In this document: piece by piece, positions 1 through 12,302 of the stretch
How the letters are laid out: every line of letters starts with the position of its first letter
Position numbering within the stretch: position 1 is the first letter of the stretch
DNA from: Bacteroidaceae bacterium
Lineage (GTDB): Bacteria > Bacteroidota > Bacteroidia > Bacteroidales > Bacteroidaceae
Assembly: GCA_902362375.1 (NCBI GenBank)
Contig: CABIVS010000005.1
Coordinates: 124,001-188,000, forward strand
Length of the DNA: 64,000 bases
Direction: 5' to 3'
Translations under genes and position numbers: made by a program
The notes under the pieces: generated by a model
The model's database searches: none
Told to the model about the DNA's origin: nothing
The model's input: only the letters and a program-made list of their open reading frames with translations

Positions 1-2098
<2,098 letters not shown>

Positions 2099-5000
2099 AT
2101 GAACAAACTGACGAGACTAAAAAGATGCAAAAGGTGCATCAGTACGTTAATGCTTATGTGTTGTTCGCTCTTGGTATGGGCGCAAAATACAGTGACGGGA
2201 ACTGTATTGGATGAATCTAACTTAGAGGTGATTGGTGCTAATGTAAAAGAAAAAGGCACGGCTAACGGTGCTATTACCGACATGAATGGTGTTTTCCATT
2301 TAAAAGTAGGCAATCTTCAAAAGGCAGTTCTGCAGATTTCGTTCATGGGATATGAACCTCAAGAAGTGCCATTAAATGGTCGCAAACAACTGAAAATTAT
2401 TTTAAAAGAAACGGCAAATGAACTTCAGGAAGTTACAGTTGTGGCCTATGGTACACAAAAGAAAGAAACTCTGACAGGCGCTATTTCTGCTGTAAACAAT
2501 GAGGCGCTGATACGTTCGCCAAATGCAAGTGTGGCCAATTCGCTGGCGGGCCAGATTACAGGACTCTCATCCGTCCAGACTAGCGGTCAGCCGGGGCAGG
2601 AAGACCCTAAGGTGTTTATTCGCGGAGTGGGGTCTTTGACAGAAAGCGCTTCCTCTCCTTTGATTTTAGTGGATGGTATAGAACGTTCATTTTATCAAAT
2701 GGACCCGAATGAAATAGAGAGCGTGACGGTTTTGAAAGACGCTTCTGCTACTGCCGTGTTCGGTGTGCGTGGTGCAAATGGTGTAATTTTGGTGACTACA
2801 CGCCGTGGTAAGGAAGGCAAAGCGAAAATCTCCGTGAATTCTTCGGTTGGTATCCAGATGCCTACCCGCATGCTTGAAATGGCAGACAGCTATACGTATG
2901 CTACTTTGAGGAACGAGATTATAACGAATGATAAACCAAATGCTACCGAAAATGATTTGGTTTTTGATAATTATGCAATTGAACGGTTCAGGTTGAATGA
3001 TGAACCTGTTATGTATCCCAGTATCGACTGGAGAAAGTATTTGCTAAATAAAACGTCTGTGCAAACACAGCATAACCTGAATATTTCCGGAGGAACAAAA
3101 GATATACGTTACTTTATATCTTTAGGTTTCTTATATCAGAATGGCTTGCTGAAACAGTTTGAAGGAGTGGGGTATGATAACAATTATAAATACAAAAGAT
3201 ACAATTATCGCGCGAATTTAGACTTTAATGTAACTAAGACTACCACGTTGAAGATTGGTATCGGTGGCATTGTAGGTAACCGGAATGAGCCGATGATTAA
3301 TGATGCGACTAATTCGATCTGGACACTGATTAATCAGACAACTCCGTTCAGCAGTCCGGGTGTACTTGACGGACAACTCATAGTTACTCCCGAAGAACGT
3401 TTTGATAATAAAATTAATCTGGGCAACAGTGCTTTGCCTAAGTGTTATGGGACGGGTTACTCAACTGCTATTAATAATACGATGAATCTGGACCTTCTGT
3501 TGAATCAGAAGTTGGACTTCATAACCAAAGGGCTGTCGGCGGAAATAAAAGGTGCTTATAATACGAGTTATGGCTTTACCAAAAAGCGTAAAGGGCAAGT
3601 GGAACAATTTATGCCTTTCTATCAGTCTTCTTTGGAAGACCCGTCGCTTGGTTATGATTCGCCGGATTTCAACAAGAATATTGTTTATAAGATCAAAGGA
3701 GAGAACAAGAGCTTGCAATATGAGGAAACTTCTTCGCGGGCACGAGACTGGTATCTGGAAGCAAGTCTGAGATATAACCGTAAATTTGGTTTTCATAATG
3801 TCGGGGGATTGTTCTTATACAATCAGAGCAAGAAATACTATCCCACCCAATGGGTGGGAGTACCGTCTGCTTACATCGGTTTTGTAGGGCGTCTGACATA
3901 TGATTACAAATCCCGCTATATGGCAGAAGTTAACTTCGGTTATAATGGTTCTGAGAATTTTGCTCCGGGTAAGAGATTCGGTGCGTTTCCTGCCGGTTCT
4001 ATCGGTTATATTCTGTCGGAAGAGGCTTTTATGAAAAAACAGAAGGTGGTTGATTATCTGAAATTCCGTGCTTCTGTCGGCTTGGTCGGAAATGACAATC
4101 TTGGAAATAACCGCTTCTTGTTCCTGCCGGATTCTTACGATGTGAATCTGAGCGGAGTAGATGGATGGAATAACAATAAGTATGGATTCAACTTTGGTTA
4201 TAACAGCAAGGCGTTAATTCTGGGTGCATTGGAGAAGCGTCTGGGCAATCCGAACGTGACTTGGGAAACTGCGCTGAAACAGAACTATGGATTGGACGTT
4301 CATTTCTTGAAGAGCCGTCTGAAAATCTCTTTGGATTATTTCCTCGAAGAACGTAAGGATATTCTTATCAATCGTAAGACAATACCTTTATTAACGGGGC
4401 TGACTTCATCCATTCTACCTGCCGTAAATATGGGTAAAGTGAAAAACCATGGATATGAAGTAGAAGTGAGGTGGAATGACAAGATCGGGCAGGTTCAGTA
4501 TAATGTTCAGGCAAATGTTTCCTATTCAAAGAATAAGATTGTTTTTCAAGACGAGGTTGAGCCTAATGAGCCTTATATGTGGCGGACAGGAAATCCGGTC
4601 GGAACGCTTTTCGGATATGTGGCGGACGGTTTTTATACAGAGGCGGACTTCGGGGAGAACGGCAAACTGTTGGCAGGTCTGCCCGATCCGGGTGTGTCTG
4701 TGAAGCCGGGTGATGTGAAATACCGGGATTTGAACGGTGATGAGGAAATTACTTCCGACGACCAGACTATTATTGGAAACCCGACTCGTCCGGCCTATAC
4801 ATTCGGATTGAATTATGGTATTAATTACAAAGGCTTTTTCCTGACAATGAACTGGACTGGTGCTGCACAGCGCTCTTTGTTGCTGGACGGGGCTTTCAGA
4901 GAACCTTTTGGAAATGGTAAAATCCGTGGTTTGATGCAGTTTCATGCAGATACGCGCTGGACGCCGGAAACTGCAAACACAGCTACTACACCGCGGTTTA

Positions 5001-5275
5001 CCGAGACAAATGCAGTCTATAATATGCGTTCCTCCTCTTTGTGGGTGCGAGACGGTTCTTATTTGAAGCTGAAGAATGTGACGATAGGATATAACTTCAC
5101 AGATAAGAAGATGTTAAAGAAGCTGGGTATTCAGCAGTTAGGTATAAAACTGACCGGTTATAATCTGTTGACCTTTGATAAGTTTGACATCATGGACCCT
5201 GAATGTAATCCGAATAATGCGGATTCTTACCCTATCATTAAAATATATAATTTAGGTATTAATCTAACCTTTTAA
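2099..5275 (+). CDS. SusC-like TonB-dependent outer-membrane transporter
   Basis: The likely start is the ATG at 2099; an upstream TTG at 2048 gives a longer frame but would hide the signal peptide MNKLTRLKRCKRCISTL. The protein has 1058 residues. After cleavage near WAQ comes the carboxypeptidase-D-like regulatory fold (NTVTGTVLD, about 30-110), a short TonB-box region (LQEVTVVAYG), the plug domain with the SusC motifs DGIERSFYQMDPNEIESVTV and LKDASATAVFGVRGANGVIL, and a long beta barrel ending in the aromatic terminus INLTF. It should form the TonB-driven import pore for an oligosaccharide, capped by the SusD-like lipoprotein encoded 11 bp downstream. The glycan cannot be read from the sequence. 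Confidence 0.95.
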   Translation: MNKLTRLKRCKRCISTLMLMCCSLLVWAQNTVTGTVLDESNLEVIGANVKEKGTANGAITDMNGVFHLKVGNLQKAVLQISFMGYEPQEVPLNGRKQLKIILKETANELQEVTVVAYGTQKKETLTGAISAVNNEALIRSPNASVANSLAGQITGLSSVQTSGQPGQEDPKVFIRGVGSLTESASSPLILVDGIERSFYQMDPNEIESVTVLKDASATAVFGVRGANGVILVTTRRGKEGKAKISVNSSVGIQMPTRMLEMADSYTYATLRNEIITNDKPNATENDLVFDNYAIERFRLNDEPVMYPSIDWRKYLLNKTSVQTQHNLNISGGTKDIRYFISLGFLYQNGLLKQFEGVGYDNNYKYKRYNYRANLDFNVTKTTTLKIGIGGIVGNRNEPMINDATNSIWTLINQTTPFSSPGVLDGQLIVTPEERFDNKINLGNSALPKCYGTGYSTAINNTMNLDLLLNQKLDFITKGLSAEIKGAYNTSYGFTKKRKGQVEQFMPFYQSSLEDPSLGYDSPDFNKNIVYKIKGENKSLQYEETSSRARDWYLEASLRYNRKFGFHNVGGLFLYNQSKKYYPTQWVGVPSAYIGFVGRLTYDYKSRYMAEVNFGYNGSENFAPGKRFGAFPAGSIGYILSEEAFMKKQKVVDYLKFRASVGLVGNDNLGNNRFLFLPDSYDVNLSGVDGWNNNKYGFNFGYNSKALILGALEKRLGNPNVTWETALKQNYGLDVHFLKSRLKISLDYFLEERKDILINRKTIPLLTGLTSSILPAVNMGKVKNHGYEVEVRWNDKIGQVQYNVQANVSYSKNKIVFQDEVEPNEPYMWRTGNPVGTLFGYVADGFYTEADFGENGKLLAGLPDPGVSVKPGDVKYRDLNGDEEITSDDQTIIGNPTRPAYTFGLNYGINYKGFFLTMNWTGAAQRSLLLDGAFREPFGNGKIRGLMQFHADTRWTPETANTATTPRFTETNAVYNMRSSSLWVRDGSYLKLKNVTIGYNFTDKKMLKKLGIQQLGIKLTGYNLLTFDKFDIMDPECNPNNADSYPIIKIYNLGINLTF

Positions 5276-5286
5276 TAGTGCTGACA

Positions 5287-7083
5287 ATGAAAAACTATAA
5301 AAAGTATATAGGCTGTCTTTCTCTCTTTGTATTGACACTGATAGGGTGTGAAGACCTTAAATTTGGAGAGAAATTTCTGGATAAGCCGATAAGTAACGAA
5401 CAGAATATCGATTCTGTTTTTAACAAAAAGGTATATGCTGAGCAGGCGTTGGCGGAAACTTATCATTCTTTACCGGATTATCTGCCGATGCAAGGACGTC
5501 TGGGATATGGCGTTTTGGAGATGCTTACCGATCTGGGTGACTGGACGAAAAAGGGGGCACCTAAATTTTATACAGGGACGGTGGACGGAACAAATACATA
5601 TCTGGAACATCTTCCATATCGGTTGGATGTTGCCAGTGCTACAATAGGAGTAGGACCGATTTATGGTATCCGGAGAGCCTACATCTACATTGAAAATGTG
5701 GATAGAGTGCCGGATATGACTGCGGATGAGAAAGCGATAGGAAAAGCGGAAGCGCAAGTAATCATTGCCTATCATTATTCTCAAATGCTCCGTTATTATG
5801 GTGGCATGCCGTGGATAGACCATGCATATACGGCAGAAGATGCGATGAAATTTCCCCGTATGACAGTGGAGGAAACTGTACAGAAGATCGTTGGACTACT
5901 GGATGCGGCAGCCTCTGTACTACCTTGGCAGGTTGATGCAGATAATGACGGGCGCATGACGGCTGCTTCTGCTTTAGCGTTAAAGTCCAGAGTGCTTCAA
6001 TTTGTGGCGAGTCCTTTATTTAATGCTGATAAACCCTATTTGGAAGGAGATGCTTCGTCTCAATTCCTTACTTGGTATGGCAACTATTCACCAGACAGGT
6101 GGCAAAAGGCGTTGGATGCCGGATTAGAATTTATGCGGGCTAATAAAAAGAACTCGGACGCTTATCAGTTGGTGAATACAGGTAATCCTCGCGATGATTT
6201 TGCAGCAGGATATTTCAATCGCCATAACGGTGAAGTCTTGATTTCTTCCAGAAGATTCACCACCTATGCTACGGGAAAGCTTCCGTTTGCCCAAGTACGT
6301 TACGGGGTCGCTTCTCCTACATTGACCTATGTCGATATGTTTCAGATGAAAGACGGAACAGAATTCGATTGGAACAATCCGGATCATAATAAATTCCCCT
6401 TCTTTGATAAGGACGGAAGCCCCAGAAGAGATATCCGCTTGTATGAAACGGTTGCTGTGAATGGAGATAAGTTTAAGGGCGCCCAGAAAGTGCAGATTTA
6501 CGAAGGAGCCACCCAAGCGCCTTATAAAGACGGACGAATGAGCTACAATGGGGTTGCTATGAGAAAATTCATACGGAACTTCAATGACGAAGTGAATGGT
6601 AAGTTTTATTCTTGCCCGTTGATTCGCCTTCCGGAGGTTTATCTGAATATGGCCGAAGCGATGAACGAACTGAATAAGGCGGAAGTCCGTGATGAGTTTG
6701 GCAATACAGCTTATGATTATTTGAATAAAACCAGACTGCGTGCAGGTATGCCTGCGATATCGGCAACAGATGTTCCGGCCGGCAAACCGTTGCGTGAAGC
6801 GATATTACGCGAAAGAGCCATTGAATTCGGCTATGAAGAAGTACGTTATTTCGATCTGGTACGTTGGAAACGCTCAGATATATTTACCGGACAATTGTCA
6901 CGTCTGATTATTAAAAAAGCGGCCGGTGAGCCAAGCGGCTTTTCTTATACCGTATCTCATGCAATGGCGGAAACACGCCAGTATGCGAAACCCGAAAAGT
7001 GGAACGACAAGTATTTCCTGTTACCTCTGCCTGTAGATGAGATAAACAAGAAATATGGATTGATTCAGAATCCGGGTTGGTAA
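5287..7083 (+). CDS. SusD-like glycan-binding lipoprotein (RagB/SusD family)
   Basis: The protein has 598 residues. I choose the ATG at 5287 because it gives a proper lipoprotein signal with lipobox LIGC (Cys21); the GTG at 5278 only adds three residues. The N-terminal TPR-rich SusD fold is followed by the RagB/SusD C-terminal region with RLPEVYLNMAEAMNELNKAE and the typical end sequence LLPLPVDEINKKYGLIQNPG. It should sit on the outer leaflet of the outer membrane and act as the lid and glycan receptor of the preceding SusC-like pore, with which it is certainly co-transcribed. The substrate is unknown. Confidence 0.95.
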   Translation: MKNYKKYIGCLSLFVLTLIGCEDLKFGEKFLDKPISNEQNIDSVFNKKVYAEQALAETYHSLPDYLPMQGRLGYGVLEMLTDLGDWTKKGAPKFYTGTVDGTNTYLEHLPYRLDVASATIGVGPIYGIRRAYIYIENVDRVPDMTADEKAIGKAEAQVIIAYHYSQMLRYYGGMPWIDHAYTAEDAMKFPRMTVEETVQKIVGLLDAAASVLPWQVDADNDGRMTAASALALKSRVLQFVASPLFNADKPYLEGDASSQFLTWYGNYSPDRWQKALDAGLEFMRANKKNSDAYQLVNTGNPRDDFAAGYFNRHNGEVLISSRRFTTYATGKLPFAQVRYGVASPTLTYVDMFQMKDGTEFDWNNPDHNKFPFFDKDGSPRRDIRLYETVAVNGDKFKGAQKVQIYEGATQAPYKDGRMSYNGVAMRKFIRNFNDEVNGKFYSCPLIRLPEVYLNMAEAMNELNKAEVRDEFGNTAYDYLNKTRLRAGMPAISATDVPAGKPLREAILRERAIEFGYEEVRYFDLVRWKRSDIFTGQLSRLIIKKAAGEPSGFSYTVSHAMAETRQYAKPEKWNDKYFLLPLPVDEINKKYGLIQNPGW

Positions 7084-7110
7084 TAATCAAATCGTTGAAT
7101 AATAAGAAGA

Positions 7111-9882
7111 ATGATTATGAATAAATCACTTTATATCGTAGCTTTCTCGTTGGCATTTGCCACTACGGGTATAGCGCAAAATAATGAAGGACAAGATAAG
7201 GTAATCGATCTGGGCACGCAGACGACAACCGAATTACGGAAGACACAGGCTGTATCTACCATTTATTCGGATGAATTAGATAAAAATGCCACCACTAGTC
7301 CTTATAATGCCATTTATGGTCTATTGCCGGGATTGAGTGTGATGCAGAACACTAGTTGGGGCACAGATAAATCTCGTCTCAACGTGCGGGGGCGCGGTTC
7401 TTTGAATGGAGATACGCCTTTATTTGTAGTAGATGGTTTTGCACGCCCTCTCGAATATATCAACCTTTCGGAGATAGAATCGATATCCGTTTTGAAAGAC
7501 GGTGCTGCTACTGCTCTCTGGGGAGGCAGAGGTGCTAACGGAGTAGTATTGATAACTACCAAACGTGGTATATATAACAAGAAAGATATAAAAGTAGACT
7601 ACAAGTTCGGTTTAGGCTTGCCTGTCGATCAGCCGGAATTTGCCGATGCTTATACCTATGCCAAGGCCCGTAATGAAGCATTGAGATATGATGGCTTGCA
7701 ACCGGATATGGATGAAGCCTCTTTCCTGTCCGGAGCCAATAGCGATCTTTATCCGAATGTGGACTGGCAGAAAGAAGCGTTACGCAATCATACGACCAGT
7801 CATCAACTGGACATCACTTTCCGCGGAGGTGGCAAGCGGCTTCGTTATTTCAGTGTCCTCAATTACAAAAATGATATGGGACTGCTGAATAGCAAGTATA
7901 CCGATTATACAGATCGTTATAACTCCCAGATGAAGAAATACTTCCTCAATCTTCGCATGAATCTGGATGTGGATATCACAGACGCGACGAAATTGAAATT
8001 GAGTATGCTCGGTATGCTGCGAGAGAGCAAGCGTCCCACTACATCGGAAGCGACTTTGTTTGAGCAGATTTTCAACACCCCGTCCGCTGCATTCCCCGTG
8101 CAGACAAAGAATGGGTTCTGGGGTAGTAATAATGTGCTGAAAACAAACCCGATAGCCAATCTGGCGGACGTAGGTTATTATAAACTGAATCAGCGTATGT
8201 TGCAGGCGGACTTGCGGTTGGTGCAGGACTTGTCTGTATTGACACGCGGGTTGAGTGCGGAACTCGCTATTGCTTATGATAATAATGCGACCTATCAGGA
8301 AACAGCCAAGAAAAGTTTTATGTACCAGACCATTGAAAAAGGTACAGACGGAGAGCCGGTTTACACAAATTACGGTAACCCTAACGATGAACTGGAAATC
8401 AGCAACAAAGGATTGGCCAATCAATACATACATGCCAATTTTGAAGCGAAGGTCAATTATCACCGGACATGGGATAAGCATGATTTTACGGCCAGTGCTA
8501 TGTTCCGTCAGGAATCAATGACATTGACAGGAGCTAATAATAGTCGTTACCGCCAATACATCATCGGAACTGCAGGTTATAATTTTGACAACCGTTATAT
8601 GGTGGATATCGTAGCCAACTGTTTTGGCAGCAGCGTGTTGGGGAAGAACGACAAGTATCGTGCATATCCCGCCATATCTGCCGCCTGGATACTTTCGAAC
8701 GAGAATTTCATGAAAGGAATTTCCGCTTTCGATTATCTGAAACTTCGCGCTTCTTACGGACGTTCCGGATATGATATTTATGATTATGACATGGATAAGC
8801 AATATTGGATAGGAAGCGGTTCTTACTATTTTCAGACCGGAAATACTTCTGCCGGGAGCAGTCTGAAGGAAGGAGTGCTTGCAATGGAACAACTGGATCT
8901 GGAAGTTGCGGATAAATATAATATCGGTTTGGATATGAGCCTGTTTAAGGGACTGACTTTTTCTATTGACGGCTTTTATGACAAGCGTACCAATATCCTG
9001 ATTGACGGAAGTGGGCTGATTTCATCTGCAATCGGCGTTACTATTCCCAAAATGAATGCAGGGAAAGTGGAAACAAAAGGAACGGAGCTCTCTGCTATGT
9101 GGAAAAAGGAATACAAGGACTTCAACTACTATATCGGAGCCAACTTCTCCTATGCTAAAAGTAAAGTCATAGAAAATGGTGAGGGATATCAGCCGTATGG
9201 CTATTTGTCTAAAAAAGGTTACCCTGTCGGGCAATGTTTTGGCTGGGAGGCTATCGGTTATTTCAGAGATGAGGCGGACATTAAGAGCAGTCCGGTACAG
9301 AAATTCTCGGAAGTACGTCCAGGTGATGTCAAGTACAGGGATTTGAATGGTGATAACGTGATTGACAACAATGACCAGAAGGCGATAGGATATTCCACTG
9401 CCATACCGGAGATTTATTATGGCATTAACTTGGGATTTGAATATAAAGGTTTCGGTGTGGATGCTTTGTTTCAAGGAGTAGGCCATTATAGCGTGATGTT
9501 GAATACTGCTAGCGTATATTGGCCGTTGAGGAACAACACGAATATTTCCAGCTGGTATCTGAACGACAGAATCCGCTGGACGGAAGAAACGAAAGATATC
9601 GCAAATGTTCCCCGCCTGACCACGCTGGATAATGCCAATAACTTCAGAAACAGTACACAGTGGTTGGAGAACGGGAGCTATTTCAAACTTCGTAACCTGA
9701 ATGTCTACTATAACCTTCCTTCTTCTTGGGTGAAGAAAATGAGAATGGAGAAGATTCAGGTATATGCGAGAGCTAATAATCTTTTTTCGCTCGATCATGT
9801 GAAGTATATGAATTGTGAGGATTTGAACATCAATTATCCGGATATGACTTCCGTTTATTTCGGGTTGAATATTAACTTCTAA
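7111..9882 (+). CDS. Second SusC-like TonB-dependent transporter, lacking the N-terminal carboxypeptidase-like domain
   Basis: The protein has 923 residues, shorter than the first SusC homologue by about 135. The signal peptide (MNKSLYIVAFSLAFATTGIA) is followed almost directly by the plug domain: NVRGRGSLNGDTPLFVVDGF and LKDGAATALWGGRGANGVVL are visible, while the beta-sandwich domain that normally precedes the plug is absent. The barrel ends in INF, with the usual aromatic last residue. The start may be 7111 or the ATG six bases later. It lies 27 bp after the first SusD-like gene in the same operon and pairs with the SusD-like gene after it. This second pore may handle a different fragment of the same glycan; that is inference. 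Confidence 0.93.
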   Translation: MIMNKSLYIVAFSLAFATTGIAQNNEGQDKVIDLGTQTTTELRKTQAVSTIYSDELDKNATTSPYNAIYGLLPGLSVMQNTSWGTDKSRLNVRGRGSLNGDTPLFVVDGFARPLEYINLSEIESISVLKDGAATALWGGRGANGVVLITTKRGIYNKKDIKVDYKFGLGLPVDQPEFADAYTYAKARNEALRYDGLQPDMDEASFLSGANSDLYPNVDWQKEALRNHTTSHQLDITFRGGGKRLRYFSVLNYKNDMGLLNSKYTDYTDRYNSQMKKYFLNLRMNLDVDITDATKLKLSMLGMLRESKRPTTSEATLFEQIFNTPSAAFPVQTKNGFWGSNNVLKTNPIANLADVGYYKLNQRMLQADLRLVQDLSVLTRGLSAELAIAYDNNATYQETAKKSFMYQTIEKGTDGEPVYTNYGNPNDELEISNKGLANQYIHANFEAKVNYHRTWDKHDFTASAMFRQESMTLTGANNSRYRQYIIGTAGYNFDNRYMVDIVANCFGSSVLGKNDKYRAYPAISAAWILSNENFMKGISAFDYLKLRASYGRSGYDIYDYDMDKQYWIGSGSYYFQTGNTSAGSSLKEGVLAMEQLDLEVADKYNIGLDMSLFKGLTFSIDGFYDKRTNILIDGSGLISSAIGVTIPKMNAGKVETKGTELSAMWKKEYKDFNYYIGANFSYAKSKVIENGEGYQPYGYLSKKGYPVGQCFGWEAIGYFRDEADIKSSPVQKFSEVRPGDVKYRDLNGDNVIDNNDQKAIGYSTAIPEIYYGINLGFEYKGFGVDALFQGVGHYSVMLNTASVYWPLRNNTNISSWYLNDRIRWTEETKDIANVPRLTTLDNANNFRNSTQWLENGSYFKLRNLNVYYNLPSSWVKKMRMEKIQVYARANNLFSLDHVKYMNCEDLNINYPDMTSVYFGLNINF

Positions 9883-9890
9883 AATGTGAG

Positions 9891-11546
9891 ATGACCATGA
9901 GAAAATATATCATACTATATACAGGTTTGCTGCTATCCGTATCGGGGTGTAGCTTGCTCGAACTGGACGAATCGACAGGCTTGGACAGAGAAGAGGCCTA
10001 TTCCTACTTTAGCAATGTGAAAGGTTTGGCTACCTATGTTTATAGCCAGTTGCCCGGAGATCTCGGAGTGCTTGACGGGGCTTTGAGGGAGTCTGCGACG
10101 GATAATTCTGTTTATGTCTGGAGTGATAATAGTGTTCATGACTTTTATAACAATGCCTGGAGCCCCAACAATGCAGTTGATAATATGTGGTCGAAGTGCT
10201 ATGGAGCTATCCGTTCTGTCAATTCATTTCTTGAAAACTATTCACAGGAAAGACTGGAGCGCTTCCGCTGGAATGACACGTATGAAGAAGACATTGCCAA
10301 GGCTACTATGTATCGTGAAGAATTACGGGTGCTGCGGGCTTTCTATCTGTTCGAACTGGCTAAACGATACGGTGATATTCCGCTCTTGACACGTACATAT
10401 GCATTGGATGAAATCAACGATGTGGAAAAGACTTCTTTCAATGAAGTGATAAAATATATCTGCGACGAATGTAGTGACGCGGCCAAGACACTGCCTGTCA
10501 GTCATCAAGACTTTTGGGCGGAGACGGGACGTGTGACCAAAGGCACAGCGTTGGCATTGAAATCCCGCGCTCTTCTTTACGCGGCGAGTTTGTTGCATAA
10601 TCCCGCCCGGGATGCTGATAAATGGAAAGCGGCTGCCGATGCGGCTTATGCTATCATAAAAGAGAACTGGTACAGCTTGCCGAAGACGAATGCTGATCCT
10701 CTGTATGACAAGAATGGTGGGAACGATGTGTTGAAATCTCCGCAATTAATTTTTGAACGTAGAAATGGGGAAAGCTTTGATTTTGAAGCAAACAATTTAC
10801 CTATCAGTTATGAAAAGGGTAAAACGGGTAACGTGCCCACCCAGAATTTGGTGGATGCTTTCCAAATGACCAATGGAAAAGACTTTGATTGGGAACAGAT
10901 TGCGCCGGGGCAGAATCCGTATGAAGGCAGGGACCCGAGATTTTATAAAACAGTACTTTGCAACGGTGATACATGGATGAACTCGACTATCCAGTCTTAT
11001 GAAGGAGGAAAAGACGGTGCCGGAACAGCTGGAGCAACTACCACAGGTTATTATTTGAAGAAGTATATGAATGAGACTGTCTCTCTAGCTCCTTCCAATG
11101 AGAAAAAGAAACCGCATCATTTTATTATATTCCGTTATGCGGAAATTCTCTTGAACTATGCGGAAGCAATGGATGCTTGGAAAGACGCCGATTATACGGA
11201 TAATGATCATCCGTTGTCTGCACGTACGGCACTGAATCAGGTGCGTGCTGCTGCTGATATGCCTGCCATTGCGACAAGTGGCGACGCGTTTACTGAAAGT
11301 GTTCGTCGTGAAAGACGAGTGGAACTTGCGTTTGAAGATCATAGATTTTGGGACATCCGCCGTTGGAAGATCGGCGATAAAACCAAAGCTATTTATTGCA
11401 TCAAGATCATTATGGAAAACGGCTCTCCTGTTTATAAGAAAGAATTGCTTGAAACACGTAATTGGGATGATAAGATGTACTTATATCCTATACCGCAGGC
11501 AGAGTATTATAAGAATCCTAATTTAGGTCAAAATACAGGCTGGTAA
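9891..11546 (+). CDS. Second SusD-like glycan-binding lipoprotein
   Basis: The protein has 551 residues from the ATG at 9891; an in-frame ATG at 9897 is equally possible. The N-terminus is a lipoprotein signal with Cys20 in SVSGC. SusD hallmarks are RAFYLFELAKRYGDIPLLT in the TPR region, EILLNYAEAMDAW and RRERRVELAFEDHRFWDIRR in the C-terminal half, and the end YPIPQAEYYKNPNLGQNTGW. It follows its SusC partner by 8 bp and ends the operon just before a strong hairpin. Its role is glycan capture at the cell surface; no enzyme gene follows on the same strand. Confidence 0.94.
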   Translation: MTMRKYIILYTGLLLSVSGCSLLELDESTGLDREEAYSYFSNVKGLATYVYSQLPGDLGVLDGALRESATDNSVYVWSDNSVHDFYNNAWSPNNAVDNMWSKCYGAIRSVNSFLENYSQERLERFRWNDTYEEDIAKATMYREELRVLRAFYLFELAKRYGDIPLLTRTYALDEINDVEKTSFNEVIKYICDECSDAAKTLPVSHQDFWAETGRVTKGTALALKSRALLYAASLLHNPARDADKWKAAADAAYAIIKENWYSLPKTNADPLYDKNGGNDVLKSPQLIFERRNGESFDFEANNLPISYEKGKTGNVPTQNLVDAFQMTNGKDFDWEQIAPGQNPYEGRDPRFYKTVLCNGDTWMNSTIQSYEGGKDGAGTAGATTTGYYLKKYMNETVSLAPSNEKKKPHHFIIFRYAEILLNYAEAMDAWKDADYTDNDHPLSARTALNQVRAAADMPAIATSGDAFTESVRRERRVELAFEDHRFWDIRRWKIGDKTKAIYCIKIIMENGSPVYKKELLETRNWDDKMYLYPIPQAEYYKNPNLGQNTGW

Positions 11547-11558
11547 CTATGAATAAGC

Positions 11559-11593
11559 GAACCCTAAAAGTTAGACAAAAACTTTTAGGGTTC
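11559..11593 (+). terminator. Perfect 14-bp stem hairpin closing the SusC/SusD operon
   Basis: GAACCCTAAAAGTT (11559-11572) pairs perfectly with AACTTTTAGGGTTC (11580-11593) around a 7-nt loop, 13 bp after the stop codon. There is no long T-run after it, so it may act as a transcript-end stabiliser as well as a terminator. Confidence 0.75.
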
Positions 11594-11730
11594 ATGTTTA
11601 TGGAAGGAAGTTCTGGGAAACGCTTGAATATAGCGAGTCAGGCAAAGACTGGAAAACCTATGAAATAGATTCCCAAAGAGTCTGGGCTCCACGAGACGAA
11701 GGTGGTGTCCTCTTTCTAAATCCTAACATT
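11575..11730 (+). pseudogene. Possible remnant of a coding sequence
   Basis: One forward frame stays open through the hairpin and on to about 11855 and translates to a protein-like stretch around 11596-11724, including KFWETLEYSESGKDWKTYEI and RVWAPRDEGGVLFLNPN. Composition and codon use resemble the neighbours better than random intergenic DNA does. It has no start codon or upstream half. It could be the tail of a deleted PUL gene. It may also be chance, and I cannot name a family. Confidence 0.25.
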
Positions 11731-11763
11731 GTTACTTGCTATGTATGCTTTCTTGTTCCGGTT

Positions 11764-12243
11764 TTATGCTGCAGGATCGGGAGCTTCACCGCTACCGCCT
11801 TCATCCGGATTTTCCGGTTCATTGCCCCCTCCATTTCCTGAAGAGGTGCTGCCGCCATTGCCTTCCGTCTTGTAAATGCTTACGTTATTCAGCATATCCT
11901 TAAATTTATATCCCGGAGTAAATACTATTTTCACTCGGCGGACGGTATCGGCATCCACATCTTTTTCCTCATCCTGACTTTTACAGTTCATGCCCGGACG
12001 AAAACAGCCGAAATCACCTAGTTGTACAGACAATCCTTTGTTGAGGTTCGTGTTCAACGCGTCAATCAGTGCGTCAATCACGTGTTTCACCGCACCTTCG
12101 GGAATCATACCGAACATAGATACTTCTTTGCATAAATCTCTGAAATTTACCGTATTGGTAATCACGTTCTGTGCTACATACTTTTCAGTCTTTGTTTTGT
12201 CAAAGCCGAAAACTCTTTTCTTGACAACATACTTTAGTGCCAT
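11764..12243 (-). CDS. HU-related DNA-binding protein with Gly/acidic tail
   Basis: The protein has 159 residues. Residues 1-120 resemble the Bacteroidetes HU-like family: KTEKYVAQNVITNTVNFRDL, then the helical pair GAVKHVIDALIDALNTNLNK and the beta-arm region VQLGDFGCFRPGMN. The last 35 residues are low complexity, rich in Gly, Ser, Pro and Glu (GGSTSSGNGGGNEPENPDEG). The HU fold bends or binds DNA; whether this paralogue is structural or regulatory is unknown. A well-formed promoter lies upstream. A second, different HU-related gene is 2.7 kb away, and an IS lies beyond it, so the region looks accessory. Confidence 0.85.
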   Translation of the reverse strand: MALKYVVKKRVFGFDKTKTEKYVAQNVITNTVNFRDLCKEVSMFGMIPEGAVKHVIDALIDALNTNLNKGLSVQLGDFGCFRPGMNCKSQDEEKDVDADTVRRVKIVFTPGYKFKDMLNNVSIYKTEGNGGSTSSGNGGGNEPENPDEGGSGEAPDPAA

Positions 12244-12302
12244 AATCTTTCTTTTTTTAATAGTTAGTTAATCTGTTTTATTATTGTTTTGTGATCACGA
12301 TG

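Noticed and set aside
7780..8481. Minus-strand open frame of 233 codons
   Set aside because: It lies entirely antisense to the second SusC gene, which has clear plug and barrel motifs.
9022..9798. Minus-strand open frame of 258 codons
   Set aside because: It is a shadow of the SusC barrel region; its translation shows no domain pattern.
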